A DNA stretch of 64,000 bases. It comes from Sporisorium sorghi (lineage: Eukaryota > Basidiomycota > Ustilaginomycetes > Ustilaginales > Ustilaginaceae). Position 1 is the first letter of the stretch. Each line of letters starts with the position of its first letter. The notes beneath the pieces were generated by a model. That model made no database searches and was not told where the DNA came from. It saw only the letters and a program-made list of their open reading frames with translations. Positions 1 through 8,880 of the stretch are shown here, piece after piece. Position numbers and translations under genes: made by a program. The DNA lies in contig JALCCG010000034.1 in NCBI GenBank assembly GCA_023212695.1, positions 1-64,000 of the forward strand, written 5' to 3'.

Positions 1-2
1 AA

Positions 3-940
3 GCGATTGTATTGGGTGCAACAGGTGGCGTAGGAGCTCCATTGACAGCAGAGCTGATTGAGCGTGGAATCGAGACGGTAGCCTTCGGACGCTCCATGAA
101 GAAACTGAATGAGCTGGCTGATCAACTGAACCATTCCCCTTGGAGACGGGGGATGCATTCAAACCGGAGGATATCATAAGGGCTGCTGGAGAAGCGGACA
201 TTATTTTTCACAGTGCCAATATTCCCTATCATGAGATGGAGTCCAGGCTGCTGCCACTAGGCGAGTCGGTGATGAAGGCAGCGGAGGAGACGGGAGCCAA
301 GGTTGTGGTGGTGGATGGTATCTATCCTTACGGTCGCCGCTTAATGGAAAGGGCAACAGAAGAACACCCCAAGAAACCTCATACTCGCAAGGGCAAGGTG
401 AGGCTGGCTTACGAGGAATTGATCTTCTCATCGCGGTGGCATAAGGCACGACCACTGATTGTACGGCTTCCCGACTATTACGGTCCCTCTGCCCAGGCAT
501 CCTATCTATCCGTGACCATGGAAGCCATTGCCGCAGGCAAGCCAACTGCGTTCGTAGGCAATATGAGGGTTCCCCGTGAATACGTTTATTTGCCGGATGC
601 CGCACGGATGATCGTCGAGGTGGCGGCGAGGGAAGAATCCTACGGACAGAACTGGCATATTCCAGGACCAGGCGTGATCTCGGGACATGAGCTGGTGCGG
701 ATTGCGCAGAGGGCTGTCGGGAAGCGGAAGGCGGTTATGCCGCTGGGTCGGATCGGGCTGTCCCTGATCGGGTTGTTCAATCCGGTGATGAAAGAGGTGG
801 TAGAGATGCTGTATCTGACGGAGGAGCCCTTGGTGCTGAGCGGTGATAAATATGAGCGACAGATCGGCCGGATTTCCTGGACACCACATGAGCTGGCCAT
901 CACGGAAACGATGCGTGGTTTAATGGAAAAGCGAGCATGA
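3..940 (+). pseudogene. NAD-dependent epimerase/dehydratase, 5'-partial and frameshifted
   Basis: The window opens inside this gene. Reading from base 3, the peptide has a Rossmann dinucleotide-binding motif (GATGGVG) and continues to about base 139. The rest of the fold (DIIFHSANIPYHEME, a YPYGRR stretch, a PDYYGPSAQ stretch, and the C-terminal part) is in another frame from the TTG at 140 to the stop at 940. The first frame stops at 177-179. One missing base in the C-run of ttcccctt (135-141) would explain the switch. The family is the extended SDR/NmrA-like group of nucleotide-sugar or NAD(P)-dependent reductases. Whether the frameshift is biological or a sequencing error cannot be told here. 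Confidence 0.7.
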
Positions 941-1142
941 GGAATGACAAGTGAGAAGGAAGAAGGAAAATTGCATGAATTTTCAGAGGGGATACGGGTT
1001 GTGAGGTACGGAGCTGCAGTGTTGCGATAACAGGCGGAGCAGATTTTTTAAAAAGTAATTGGTCAATCAATAAATTAATGTGAAATCATAGAATAACCTA
1101 TTTCAGTTTAAGTTCATGTGCCTTTATAAGGAGGTGATTCGG

Positions 1143-1223
1143 GTGGCCAAACTTCAGCTCAAATTTATGGATGGTTTTTTTGTAGCGGTTATGCTGCTGT
1201 GTGCGCTCAGCTGGTGGGGCTAG
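1143..1223 (+). CDS. small hydrophobic membrane peptide, 26 aa
   Basis: GTG start preceded by a near-perfect ribosome binding site (aaggaggtgat, 1128-1138). The 26-residue product has a short polar start, a hydrophobic stretch (FFVAVMLLCALSWW) long enough to span a membrane once, and ends in WWG. It is followed 54 bases later by a second peptide gene of the same build and then a terminator, so the two probably form one transcript. No family was recognised. The evidence is the site, the composition and the shared layout. Confidence 0.55.
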   Translation: MAKLQLKFMDGFFVAVMLLCALSWWG

Positions 1224-1277
1224 AGGTAGTCAAGCTGGAAAGTTAGGGTGATCCGTAAACAAGAGGAGGGATACAGG

Positions 1278-1373
1278 GTGAAGGAAGAGATGAGTTCTAT
1301 TTGGTTTTCTAAATACTCATTCATGCTGGGTATGGCAACTGTTCTGCTGGTGCTGTTCTCCATGTGGGATTAA
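1278..1373 (+). CDS. small hydrophobic membrane peptide, 31 aa
   Basis: GTG start with an upstream aagaggaggg site (1261-1270). The 31-residue peptide starts MKEEMSSIWFSKYS and has one predicted transmembrane stretch (FMLGMATVLLVLFSMW) ending in MWD. The terminator at 1382-1420 begins nine bases after the stop, which supports a real gene end. It resembles the preceding 26-aa peptide in build (short polar N-terminus, a single helix, a Trp near the end) though not clearly in sequence. Function unknown. Confidence 0.55.
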   Translation: MKEEMSSIWFSKYSFMLGMATVLLVLFSMWD

Positions 1374-1381
1374 TTTTGTTG

Positions 1382-1420
1382 AAAAAGCGCTGACCGTCAA
1401 CACGGTCAGCGCTTTTTTTA
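1382..1420 (+). terminator. intrinsic terminator after the small-peptide pair
   Basis: A 15-bp perfect stem (1382-1396 with 1403-1417) has core GCGCTGACCG, a six-base loop and a T-rich tail. Confidence 0.9.
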
Positions 1421-1541
1421 TACGAAGACTCACAGCCGGCTCAATGCCGAATTAAATTTTTTTTAAAGAAAATCCATCAGTTTCTTTTGCCCAAACGTTA
1501 TATTAACAAGAAAGACAATTCGAAAAGTGAGAGGTTGGCTA

Positions 1542-2009
1542 ATGGAAGTATGTGATCTCTATGAAAGCCTGAAGGACGACGTAACACGTTATGCCAGATC
1601 CATCGCCAAGCACGCTTATGAAGCAGACGATCTGGTTCAGGATGCCTTTATGAAGGCCCTCAAGGAACCAAATCTGGCGGACCTGCCCCTTCATAAGCAA
1701 AAGGCCTGGTTCTTCAGAGTCATCAAAAATCGCATGATCGATATTAGCCGACGGGAGAAGCGGCTTGTATCGTGGGAGGATGATCTGGATGCAGCGGTGC
1801 TTCCCGTTTCAAGCCGCAATATAGAGACGACCGAGTGGCTTGCCCGCTTGCCGCAATCACAAAGCGACATCGTATTTAAACGTTTTTGGCTCGGAATGTC
1901 CAGCCAGGAAATTGGAGAACAACTCGGAATGCCCGCAGCAACGGTTCGTTACAAATTGCAAACCGCCATCAAGAAATTAAGAAAAATATGGGAGGAAGAT
2001 ATGAAATGA
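1542..2009 (+). CDS. ECF-type RNA polymerase sigma factor
   Basis: A 155-aa sigma-70 family protein of extracytoplasmic-function size. Region 2 is visible as EADDLVQDAFMKAL with a following WFFRVIKNRMIDISRR segment. Region 4 is near the C-terminus (SDIVFKRFWLGMSSQEIGEQLGM, then a helix ending KLRKIW). The ATG at 1542 is preferred over the GTG at 1527 because the gagaggt site at 1529-1535 lies at proper spacing for it. The stop overlaps the next start by four bases (ATGA), so the two genes are translationally coupled. ECF factors are normally held by an anti-sigma encoded just downstream; the downstream protein here has no transmembrane segment or recognisable anti-sigma domain. Confidence 0.88.
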   Translation: MEVCDLYESLKDDVTRYARSIAKHAYEADDLVQDAFMKALKEPNLADLPLHKQKAWFFRVIKNRMIDISRREKRLVSWEDDLDAAVLPVSSRNIETTEWLARLPQSQSDIVFKRFWLGMSSQEIGEQLGMPAATVRYKLQTAIKKLRKIWEEDMK

Positions 2010-3214
2010 GCAAAATGATTGGAAATGTAGGCATGCTGGATTTGACACAGGCAACGGAGGAAAGTGTAAAAAGCATTGAACGGATCGGCAACGTGGGCAT
2101 CGTCATATACCGGGCAGAAACGGCGCACCTCCTGACGATGCTGAAGAATGCAGGCAATATCGGCAAAACGCTTGAAATTCCGGCAGGTCACCGTTATTAC
2201 AACGGGACGCTGCGACTGAATGAGGAATATTTTAAGCAGCTGGATCACCCGGATCGTGTATTTGTTAATGGCACGGTTATCATCGACAAAGAAGTCTCCC
2301 TCGAGGCGTTCCAGAGCGGTAAGCTTCATCTGGTGGTCAACGGCGAGGTGTATACTCCCCAGCATCTGGCGGGTGTCGTTACCTCAGCGCTTCTTAAAGT
2401 GGGAGGAGCCAGTGCGGAGATTTACGCCTATCAGTATGAGCCCAGATTCGAGTCGGGGAAACTGAAACTGAACAATGCCTATCTGGCCTCCATCACCGAC
2501 CCCATCAGTCTGGTAATGAGCGGAGTGCTGGAGCTGGATAAGGACCTGGATATGGAGCGTTTTGCAGCCGGGATTGACAGTCTTCGTATGAACGGCAAAG
2601 CGGTTATTCATGAGAGCCAATCCCCATATTTCTATGATAAAGCGAAGGCGATCAATGGTTCCTTGGAGGTTATCCCGACAGGCTTCGAATATGTAACCAA
2701 GCCATTGAGACTAAACGCAAGAACCATTCGCCGGTTCAACGGCCACAAGTTCTACACCAAACAGCCCATCATTATGGAGGCTGATGTGACTCGTGATGCC
2801 TTCAGCCGTGCTATATCAGAGATACAGTCCACGTCATTCATCATATGCAGCGAGGATATCGAGGATTTGATATGGGAACGCTGCCCGAATCTGAATACCG
2901 AAATTTTAAGTTATGAGCAGTCTTTTATTTTCGTTAGCGGTGAGGAGACTTGGTCGAAGGATCAGCTGTTGGCTTTGGAACAGTCAGCGACCTTTATTGT
3001 AGATGGAACATTCATTCTTGATGACGATGTAACGGAGGACGATATTAAACATTCGATCTCATCACTGGATCTCTTCGGAGATGTGGTTGTCGGGGGAAAA
3101 AGAATTAAAGGCATTTTGTACCCTTACCTTAGAGTGAACAATGGCAGTATTATAGTAAAGGGGACGGAAGAGGAGCTTGCGGGTATTGGTAATGTCGGAA
3201 TGTTATCGTTATAA
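2006..3214 (+). CDS. sigma-factor-coupled repeat protein with IGNVG motifs
   Basis: A 402-aa protein, no signal peptide, no transmembrane helix. The start is the ATG inside the sigma factor's last codons, with a ggaggaag site at 1991-1998. IGN(V/I)G motifs occur at residues 5-9, 27-31 and 50-53 (the last as GNIG), and again at the very end (394-398), so the protein is bracketed by the same motif. Between them at least four loosely similar segments can be read (about 68-115, 152-198, 234-280, 325-363). Their pattern is LxLN, then a VxGxVxLD-type strand, DxxV, a helix, and another VxG strand. This suggests a repetitive beta-rich or solenoid fold. It may sense or restrain the sigma factor. No family was recognised. 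Confidence 0.75.
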   Translation: MSKMIGNVGMLDLTQATEESVKSIERIGNVGIVIYRAETAHLLTMLKNAGNIGKTLEIPAGHRYYNGTLRLNEEYFKQLDHPDRVFVNGTVIIDKEVSLEAFQSGKLHLVVNGEVYTPQHLAGVVTSALLKVGGASAEIYAYQYEPRFESGKLKLNNAYLASITDPISLVMSGVLELDKDLDMERFAAGIDSLRMNGKAVIHESQSPYFYDKAKAINGSLEVIPTGFEYVTKPLRLNARTIRRFNGHKFYTKQPIIMEADVTRDAFSRAISEIQSTSFIICSEDIEDLIWERCPNLNTEILSYEQSFIFVSGEETWSKDQLLALEQSATFIVDGTFILDDDVTEDDIKHSISSLDLFGDVVVGGKRIKGILYPYLRVNNGSIIVKGTEEELAGIGNVGMLSL

Positions 3215-3232
3215 AGAAAAGAGGAATGAACC

Positions 3233-3430
3233 ATGAATATTAATAATGAAGATATTGCCAAGCAGCATATTCTCGACCTCCGTCAGGAAGTGGAACGATG
3301 CCAGCTGGCAACAAAATGGACTCTTACACGGAAGACGACAGACCACGCAACAGTGGCTGCGCGTAAAGCCGATGGAAAATGGAAGTCACTACTGGAAACC
3401 ATCATCATGATGGGAAGAAGAATGCTCTAA
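3233..3430 (+). CDS. small hypothetical protein, 65 aa
   Basis: ATG start 18 bases after the preceding stop, with an aaagaggaatg site. The charged N-terminal helix (DLRQEVERCQLATKW) is followed by a basic tail ending GRRML. It lies in line with the sigma factor and repeat protein and may be a third gene of that operon. No family was recognised, and the lack of further structure leaves real doubt. Confidence 0.45.
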   Translation: MNINNEDIAKQHILDLRQEVERCQLATKWTLTRKTTDHATVAARKADGKWKSLLETIIMMGRRML

Positions 3431-3541
3431 TCCGGTGTAACCGGTTGAGCAGGAACCCTATGTATACGGATAATCGTCGATGCGATGCGTGTCGGCGATT
3501 TTTGATTGCGAGGCAAACGGATCCTTTTGCAAAAAAAGTGA

Positions 3542-3961
3542 GTTCGGGCAGCTGTCCAGAGGCAGCTGTTTATTATGGTTACCTATTTACGTGTTCTTTC
3601 GGTATTCATCGTCAATATTTTGCTGTTTGCGGCTTTATCCATGATCCTGCCCGTGTGGCTGTTTGTAGCACTGTTCCTGCTGCGGGGCGGAGGTGTGACC
3701 ATGCTGTCCAATCTGCTGGACAGTCTGCTGATGTCTGCGTTTCATGAACAGGAGCGGAATCTGTATGCCGGCATGAGATCGGTATTCCGGAGTTTAGGAT
3801 CGTCCGGGGCAACGCTGGTTTCCGGCCTGATCCTGGCCCGGCAGGATTACCGGCTCCCCTTCCTGGCCACAGCCGGGGTGCTGCTGCTCTGCGGTCTGTA
3901 TTACGTGTGGTGGATTCGTCCGGTCCTATCCAAGAGATTAAGCAGCAGTATGGAGCCGTGA
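3542..3961 (+). pseudogene. C-terminal remnant of an MFS transporter
   Basis: The frame open from 3542 encodes about 140 residues, with four hydrophobic segments and the loop HEQERNLYAGMRSVFRSLGSSG, which resembles the second half of a 12-helix major facilitator. The first half is absent: an in-frame stop lies at 3539-3541 and the upstream bases show no membrane protein. An ATG at 3575 could still give a 128-aa product, but that lacks half the fold. Likely a decayed gene. Confidence 0.6.
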
Positions 3962-3969
3962 ATAAGAAG

Positions 3970-4013
3970 AGGCTGTCTAAAGGGTCGAATTGACCTTTTC
4001 AGGCGGCCTTTTT
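3970..4013 (+). terminator. imperfect intrinsic terminator
   Basis: Stem from 3971-3986 (GGCTGTCTAAAGGGTC) with 3992-4008, with a few mismatches and wobbles, then TTTTT. Confidence 0.6.
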
Positions 4014-4112
4014 ACAGTTACAGGGTTATTCCCGATATTCACATAGAAGTCCGGTGTTATGCTGATCGGCTGCCGTGTTCCTATTTTGTTCCGCAGAAAG
4101 TCTCCAAATATA

Positions 4113-4141
4113 TTGACATCAAAAATTGGTACATGTTTAAA
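4113..4141 (+). promoter_or_regulatory. probable SigA promoter of htpG
   Basis: TTGACA (4113-4118), a 17-base spacer, and TTTAAA (4136-4141). It places the transcription start just ahead of the CIRCE element. Confidence 0.65.
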
Positions 4142-4152
4142 TAGAAGAAGTG

Positions 4153-4179
4153 TTAGCACTCTTCTGACTAGAGTGCTAA
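4153..4179 (+). promoter_or_regulatory. CIRCE element (HrcA operator)
   Basis: TTAGCACTC (4153-4161), nine bases, GAGTGCTAA (4171-4179): an exact match to the consensus HrcA operator. It lies in the 5' untranslated region of htpG, 36 bases before the start codon. HrcA would repress htpG at normal temperature. Confidence 0.96.
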
Positions 4180-4215
4180 ATGAAACCTCGTTCAGATTGG
4201 AAGGGAGATTTTTTC

Positions 4216-6093
4216 ATGGCGAAAAAACAGTTTAAAGCTGAGTCCAAACGGCTGCTCGAGATGATGATCAATTCCATCTATACGCAGCGTGAAATTTTTC
4301 TGCGTGAGCTGATTTCAAATGCCAGCGACGCGATTGACAAGATTTATTATAAAGCTCTGACCGACGACAACTTGACCTTTAACAAAGAAGATTACTACGT
4401 TAAGATTACCGCAGATAAAGCAAGCCGCATACTGACCATTACCGATACAGGGATCGGAATGACGAAGGAAGACCTGGAGAACAACCTCGGCGTCATCGCG
4501 AAGAGCGGATCCCTTGCGTTCAAGAGCGAGAATGAAGCGAAGGACGGCCACAACATCATTGGCCAATTCGGTGTCGGTTTCTATTCCGCGTTCATGGTTG
4601 CTGATGTGGTTACCGTGACAAGCCGAGCCCTCGGCAGCGACGAGGCGTTCAAGTGGGAATCCGAAGGTGCGGAAGGGTATACCCTAACACCGGCTGAGAA
4701 GGAATCCATCGGAACCGAGATCGTGCTGAAGATCAAAGAGAATACGGAAGACGATCAGTATGATGAATATTTGGAAGAATACCGCCTGAGAGCCATCGTT
4801 AAGAAGTACTCCGACTTCATCCGTTATCCGATCAAGATGGACGTGAAAACGCAGCGTCCGAAGGAGGATGCCGAGAACGAGTTCGAGGAAGTTCAGGAAG
4901 AACAGACCATCAACAGCATGGTGCCGATCTGGCGCAAGAACAAGGGCGAGCTGACGGACGCCGATTACGAGAATTTCTACAACGAGAAGCGTTACGGCTT
5001 CGATAAACCGCTGAAGCACATCCATGTCAAAGCGGACGGTGCCGTTGTATACAATGCGATTTTGTTTATTCCCGAGAATACGCCTTTCGATTATTACACC
5101 AAGGAATACGAGAAGGGGCTTGAGCTCTATTCCAATGGCGTCCTGATCATGGACAAATGCGGCGACCTGCTGCCGGATTATTTCAGTTTCGTGAAGGGGA
5201 TGGTCGATTCGGAGGATCTATCTCTGAACATCTCCCGCGAGATGCTCCAGCATGATCGTCAGCTGACGCTGATTGCGAAGAACATCAAGAACAAGGTGAA
5301 GGGCGCGCTGCAAAGCATGCTGAAAGACGAGAGAGAGAATTACGAGAAATTCTTTGAATCTTTTGGCAGAGGCCTGAAATTCGGTGTCTACAATGACTAC
5401 GGCATGAACAAGGAAGATCTTCAGGATCTGCTGCTGTTCACGTCTTCCCAAGAGAAGAAGCTGGTCTCGCTGGATGAGTATGTATCGAGAATGCCGGAGG
5501 ATCAAAAATATATCTATTATGCGTCCGGTGATTCCATTGACCGGATCGAGAAGCTTCCGCAGACGGAAATGGTGCTGGATAAAGGCTATGAAATTCTGTA
5601 CTTCACCGACGATGTGGATGAGTTTGCCATCAAGATGCTCATGAAATACAAGGAGAAGGAATTCAAATCGGTATCGAGCGGGGATCTTGGCATTGATTCA
5701 GAGGCCGACAAGCAAGAGAACGAAGCTGAAGACAGCGACAACAAGGAGCTCTTTGAAGCCATGGGCGGCCTCTTGGCTGGCAAGGTGAAATCCGTTAAAG
5801 CCTCCAAACGCCTGAAATCCCATCCGGTATGCCTGTCCACAGAGGGCGATGTATCCATTGAGATGGAGAAAATATTGAAGGCAATGCCGAACGGACAGGA
5901 TATCCAGGCAGACAAGGTGCTGGAGATCAACACAAACCACGAGGTGTTTACATCCCTGAAAGCACTGCAGGGGGATCAGGACAAGCTGAAGCTGTACACG
6001 AATCTGCTCTATAATCAGGCGCTGCTGATCGAAGGCTTGCCGATTGCCGATCCGGTGGAATTCACGAATGACATTTGCAAAATCATGGTGTAA
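4216..6093 (+). CDS. htpG: molecular chaperone HtpG (Hsp90 family)
   Basis: A 625-aa cytosolic ATP-dependent chaperone of full bacterial length. GHKL ATP-binding motifs are visible: ELISNASDA (residues 31-39), DTGIGM (77-82) and [11 protein letters not shown] shortly after. The middle domain includes [10 protein letters not shown], and the C-terminal dimerisation domain is complete with no MEEVD tail, as expected for bacteria. The start at 4216 is chosen for the aagggaga site at 4201-4208; an upstream in-frame ATG at 4180 overlaps the CIRCE element. The gene is monocistronic, bounded by a promoter plus CIRCE and a strong terminator. HrcA control differs from Bacillus subtilis, whose htpG is not in the HrcA regulon. 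Confidence 0.98.
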   Translation: MAKKQFKAESKRLLEMMINSIYTQREIFLRELISNASDAIDKIYYKALTDDNLTFNKEDYYVKITADKASRILTITDTGIGMTKEDLENNLGVIAKSGSLAFKSENEAKDGHNIIGQFGVGFYSAFMVADVVTVTSRALGSDEAFKWESEGAEGYTLTPAEKESIGTEIVLKIKENTEDDQYDEYLEEYRLRAIVKKYSDFIRYPIKMDVKTQRPKEDAENEFEEVQEEQTINSMVPIWRKNKGELTDADYENFYNEKRYGFDKPLKHIHVKADGAVVYNAILFIPENTPFDYYTKEYEKGLELYSNGVLIMDKCGDLLPDYFSFVKGMVDSEDLSLNISREMLQHDRQLTLIAKNIKNKVKGALQSMLKDERENYEKFFESFGRGLKFGVYNDYGMNKEDLQDLLLFTSSQEKKLVSLDEYVSRMPEDQKYIYYASGDSIDRIEKLPQTEMVLDKGYEILYFTDDVDEFAIKMLMKYKEKEFKSVSSGDLGIDSEADKQENEAEDSDNKELFEAMGGLLAGKVKSVKASKRLKSHPVCLSTEGDVSIEMEKILKAMPNGQDIQADKVLEINTNHEVFTSLKALQGDQDKLKLYTNLLYNQALLIEGLPIADPVEFTNDICKIMV

Positions 6094-6126
6094 GCTGTGA
6101 AGCTAACGACCATGAGATGATAACAG

Positions 6127-6177
6127 ACAAACCCGAGACTCTGGTGTAAGGTGCCAGGGATTCGGGTTTGTTTTTTT
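6127..6177 (+). terminator. intrinsic terminator of htpG
   Basis: ACAAACCCGA (6127-6136) pairs with TCGGGTTTGT (6162-6171). An inner stem extends it and seven T follow. Confidence 0.9.
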
Positions 6178-6213
6178 GACTTGCTCCCGATTGTACTGTG
6201 CAGATCGCTATCG

Positions 6214-6840
6214 TTACACCACATCCGCCGCAAGATCCGATAACAATCCGTTCTCAGGTGCCATGCCCAACAGGTCGTAGACCGAGATTGGGAACATCGG
6301 AAAACCGACGTAGTAAGGCGTGATGGCATAAAGCGGATAGAAGAGGACCAGTGATTTATCGGCCAGATAGAAGTCCTGATTCGGGGACACGGTAATCGGT
6401 GTGCCCTCCAGTACAGGAAGGCTGCGTGCCTTGATCTGACGGTTCACCTCGGCCGCCAATACGGCTTGATAATTGGAGTCCGGACGGAACAGGTCGGATA
6501 AGGCATAGGATTTTCCCGTGAATGTGGAGAAGGTAAGTGCTCTTGTCACCGTATAACCGTGGGCCATAGGCTCGGAGTAGGTGTAGTTGGTCAGAACGAG
6601 GCTAAGAATGCCGCGCTCATTCGTTTTAATCTCAAAAGTTCCGGTAGTCTGCGGATGGGTTCCCGTCTGGACCTGCTGCTGGGCATGCTGCATATCCTGG
6701 ATTTGCTTCAGTATAGTCCGGTTGATAACGTCCTCCACCTGCCGATTCGCGAGGCCGTATACTTGCGGATAATGAATAACAAGGCCGGGTGCCGTATGCG
6801 TGAGGGTATGGATATTCACCGGCGGTACATATTGAGCCAT
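6214..6840 (-). CDS. DUF3298/RsiV-like domain protein
   Basis: A 208-aa protein with no signal peptide at this start. The sequence around VYGLANRQVEDVINRTI resembles the DUF4163 segment, and the C-terminal half (LSDLFRPDSNYQAVLAAEVNRQI, then FYLADKSLVLFYPLYAITPYYVG) resembles DUF3298. That pair is found in RsiV-type anti-sigma factors and the PdaC peptidoglycan deacetylase N-terminus. No catalytic or membrane domain accompanies it here. It is convergent with htpG and downstream of the MFS gene on the same strand. Role unknown, possibly cell-envelope related. Confidence 0.7.
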   Translation of the reverse strand: MAQYVPPVNIHTLTHTAPGLVIHYPQVYGLANRQVEDVINRTILKQIQDMQHAQQQVQTGTHPQTTGTFEIKTNERGILSLVLTNYTYSEPMAHGYTVTRALTFSTFTGKSYALSDLFRPDSNYQAVLAAEVNRQIKARSLPVLEGTPITVSPNQDFYLADKSLVLFYPLYAITPYYVGFPMFPISVYDLLGMAPENGLLSDLAADVV

Positions 6841-6938
6841 GCGTACAATCGCTCCAATCTAACATGAGATACGTTAGCCTATTCGGAAGCGGGTGCGGAG
6901 GTTACGGGTACGAGCGAGGATGAACGGGCGCGGCACCC

Positions 6939-8090
6939 TTAGGTTTTTTCCACGTCTGTAGGTTTGAGCAGTCGTCTCACAAAGATTGTGAAAATCGCTA
7001 AGGAAACGACGACCGAGGCTGCGGTTACGGAGAACAGATACGTATAACCTATATGCTCGGATACCAGGCCCAGGAGGATGGCGCCAAGTCCGATACCAAG
7101 ATCGAAAGCCGTCATGAAAGAGGCGTTGGCTGCACCTCTTCGATGCGCTGGAGCAATGCGGAGCGTGGCTGCTTGAAGTGCAGGCTGGGCCGAGCCGAAG
7201 CCGATACCGTACAGGATTGCGGCTGTAACCAGTCCAGGTAATCCGCTTGACAAACTTAAGACAACCAGGGCTGCCGCCGTGATAATAAGGGATGGAATGA
7301 TGATGAATGCTTCTCCGAAACGGTCTGACAGCTTCCCGGCAAAGGGCCGAATCAGGGTAAGTGCGATTGCATATACGAGGAAAAAAGTTCCCGGATTGAC
7401 CCGGATGGAATCTGCAAACAGCGGGAGAAAGGTTGTGATTCCGCCATATGCGACAGCCAGGAAAAAGATTGCAGCCGTGACAGGAAGAACGGATTTCTCG
7501 ACCAGTTGAATCCGCCCAGCACTGGGTTTAGCTTCATAAGGAACCCTGGTCATATAGGCCAATATGAGCGCGATGAGGGATAGCCCGGCCGCAATCAGGA
7601 ACAAGGTCCGAAAGGAATATCCACCCACGATATACGTGCCCAGTAAGGGGCCGATCGCCATCGCAACCGTCATTGCCATTCCATACCACCCCATGCCTTC
7701 CCCGCGTCGGGAGGCCGGGATTAAATCCGTAATGACCGTTCCGATGGCGGTTGTCGAGAAAGCCCAACTCGCACCGTGCAGGATTCGCAGCGCAAGCAGC
7801 AGCAGGATGCTGCCAACCCAATCGTAGAGATACATCGAGAGGACAAACAATAGAAGGCCCCAAATATAAAATATCCTTCTGCCGTACCGGTCCACTAGTC
7901 CCCCGACAATCGGGCGAAAGACAACCGCCGTCAGCGTGAACGCACCGGCCGCCAATCCAACCTGGGATTCCGAGCCGCCCAAGTGCTTGATATAGAGGGG
8001 GAGCGTGGGCAGCAGCAGATAGAAGCCCGTAAACAGAAATAACATCCCGATTGTCATCTGAATGAACGACTTCGTCCATAAACGTTCCAT
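6939..8090 (-). CDS. MFS transporter
   Basis: A 383-aa protein with about 12 hydrophobic segments. The loop-2 motif of the major facilitator superfamily is present (GGLVDRYGRR), with a similar GKLSDRFGE in the second half, so both halves are intact. It follows the PadR-type gene at 42 bases on the same strand and is very likely co-transcribed with it. PadR repressors usually control export of toxic compounds, so a drug or phenolic efflux role is inferred. Substrate unknown. Confidence 0.88.
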   Translation of the reverse strand: MERLWTKSFIQMTIGMLFLFTGFYLLLPTLPLYIKHLGGSESQVGLAAGAFTLTAVVFRPIVGGLVDRYGRRIFYIWGLLLFVLSMYLYDWVGSILLLLALRILHGASWAFSTTAIGTVITDLIPASRRGEGMGWYGMAMTVAMAIGPLLGTYIVGGYSFRTLFLIAAGLSLIALILAYMTRVPYEAKPSAGRIQLVEKSVLPVTAAIFFLAVAYGGITTFLPLFADSIRVNPGTFFLVYAIALTLIRPFAGKLSDRFGEAFIIIPSLIITAAALVVLSLSSGLPGLVTAAILYGIGFGSAQPALQAATLRIAPAHRRGAANASFMTAFDLGIGLGAILLGLVSEHIGYTYLFSVTAASVVVSLAIFTIFVRRLLKPTDVEKT

Positions 8091-8132
8091 TCCTTATTCC
8101 TCCTCATATTGAATTTCTGCTAAGGCTGACCC

Positions 8133-8678
8133 CTATTCTTCGGTGGATTTAACAGCCTCGATTTCTTGTCTGATCCACTCAATATTCGTTAGCCCCATTT
8201 GCCTCCGATGATCCAGTACTCTCATCAATTGAAGCCGCTGCTTCTCAGGCTCAGGCTTGTAAAACGTGATCTCGGCTTCAAATTCCGTCACATGTTTCAG
8301 ATTGGTTTCGAGATAAGTCAAATACTGCTCCAGGCAGGCCAATCGGATTTCCTTCGGAACATACCGGAAATACACCATTTTGAAATGGAAATGGTGCTCC
8401 GTATCCATGTTGAATTCCAGCGGCTTCTCCATGAGCTCCAGGAATTTTTGCTGCCCGGCATCGGTGATCTGATAGATTTTTCGGGGGCGCTTCCCTCCGC
8501 CGGTTTCGTCGAGCTTAAGATGGATCCATCCGTTATCCACCATGCGGGAGAGCAGAGGGTACAGCGTGCCGGAACTGATCTGGCGGTAGGGTCCGCCCGC
8601 ATTTTTAAGAATTTCCTGAAGCATGTATCCGTGCTTATCACCTGTCACCAATTCACCTAATACAAAAAGCTCATACAT
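8133..8678 (-). CDS. PadR family transcriptional regulator
   Basis: 181 aa. The N-terminal winged helix reads YELFVLGELVTGDKHGYML, followed by SGTLYPLLSRMVDNGWI, typical of PadR. The C-terminal helical region (residues about 90-180) is the Vir_act_alpha_C-like dimerisation part, so this is the long (subfamily 1) form. It heads the PadR-MFS operon. Two palindromes lie 14-56 bases upstream of its start, so autorepression is likely. Confidence 0.9.
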   Translation of the reverse strand: MYELFVLGELVTGDKHGYMLQEILKNAGGPYRQISSGTLYPLLSRMVDNGWIHLKLDETGGGKRPRKIYQITDAGQQKFLELMEKPLEFNMDTEHHFHFKMVYFRYVPKEIRLACLEQYLTYLETNLKHVTEFEAEITFYKPEPEKQRLQLMRVLDHRRQMGLTNIEWIRQEIEAVKSTEE

Positions 8679-8693
8679 CTGAGTTCCTCCAAT

Positions 8694-8735
8694 TATATAT
8701 CGTTACGACATAAATATATATCGTAACGATATATA
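8694..8735 (-). promoter_or_regulatory. twin palindromic operator of the PadR-MFS operon
   Basis: Two 19-base dyads lie on the promoter side of the PadR gene. The first is centred at 8704 (ATATATCGT, centre, ACGACATAA, imperfect). The second is centred at 8725 (ATATATCGT, centre, ACGATATAT, perfect). Centres are 21 bases apart, two helical turns, so two dimers could bind one DNA face. Confidence 0.75.
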
Positions 8736-8787
8736 AAGCAATACTTGGAAGAAAAAAATTTTTTGAATATCTGCTCTTGAAACAGCA

Positions 8788-8820
8788 GATAAAGCCGCTC
8801 CCTTCGGGACCGGCTTTATC
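8788..8820 (-). terminator. hairpin, likely terminator of the HxlR-type gene
   Basis: GATAAAGCCG (8788-8797) pairs with CGGCTTTATC (8811-8820), and the loop folds further. The T-tract on the minus strand is poor. Confidence 0.45.
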
Positions 8821-8880
8821 CATTCTCCATTCCCTCCCTATGCCAAGATGGAGTCCATCTCGCATGTAAGGGGGCTGCGT

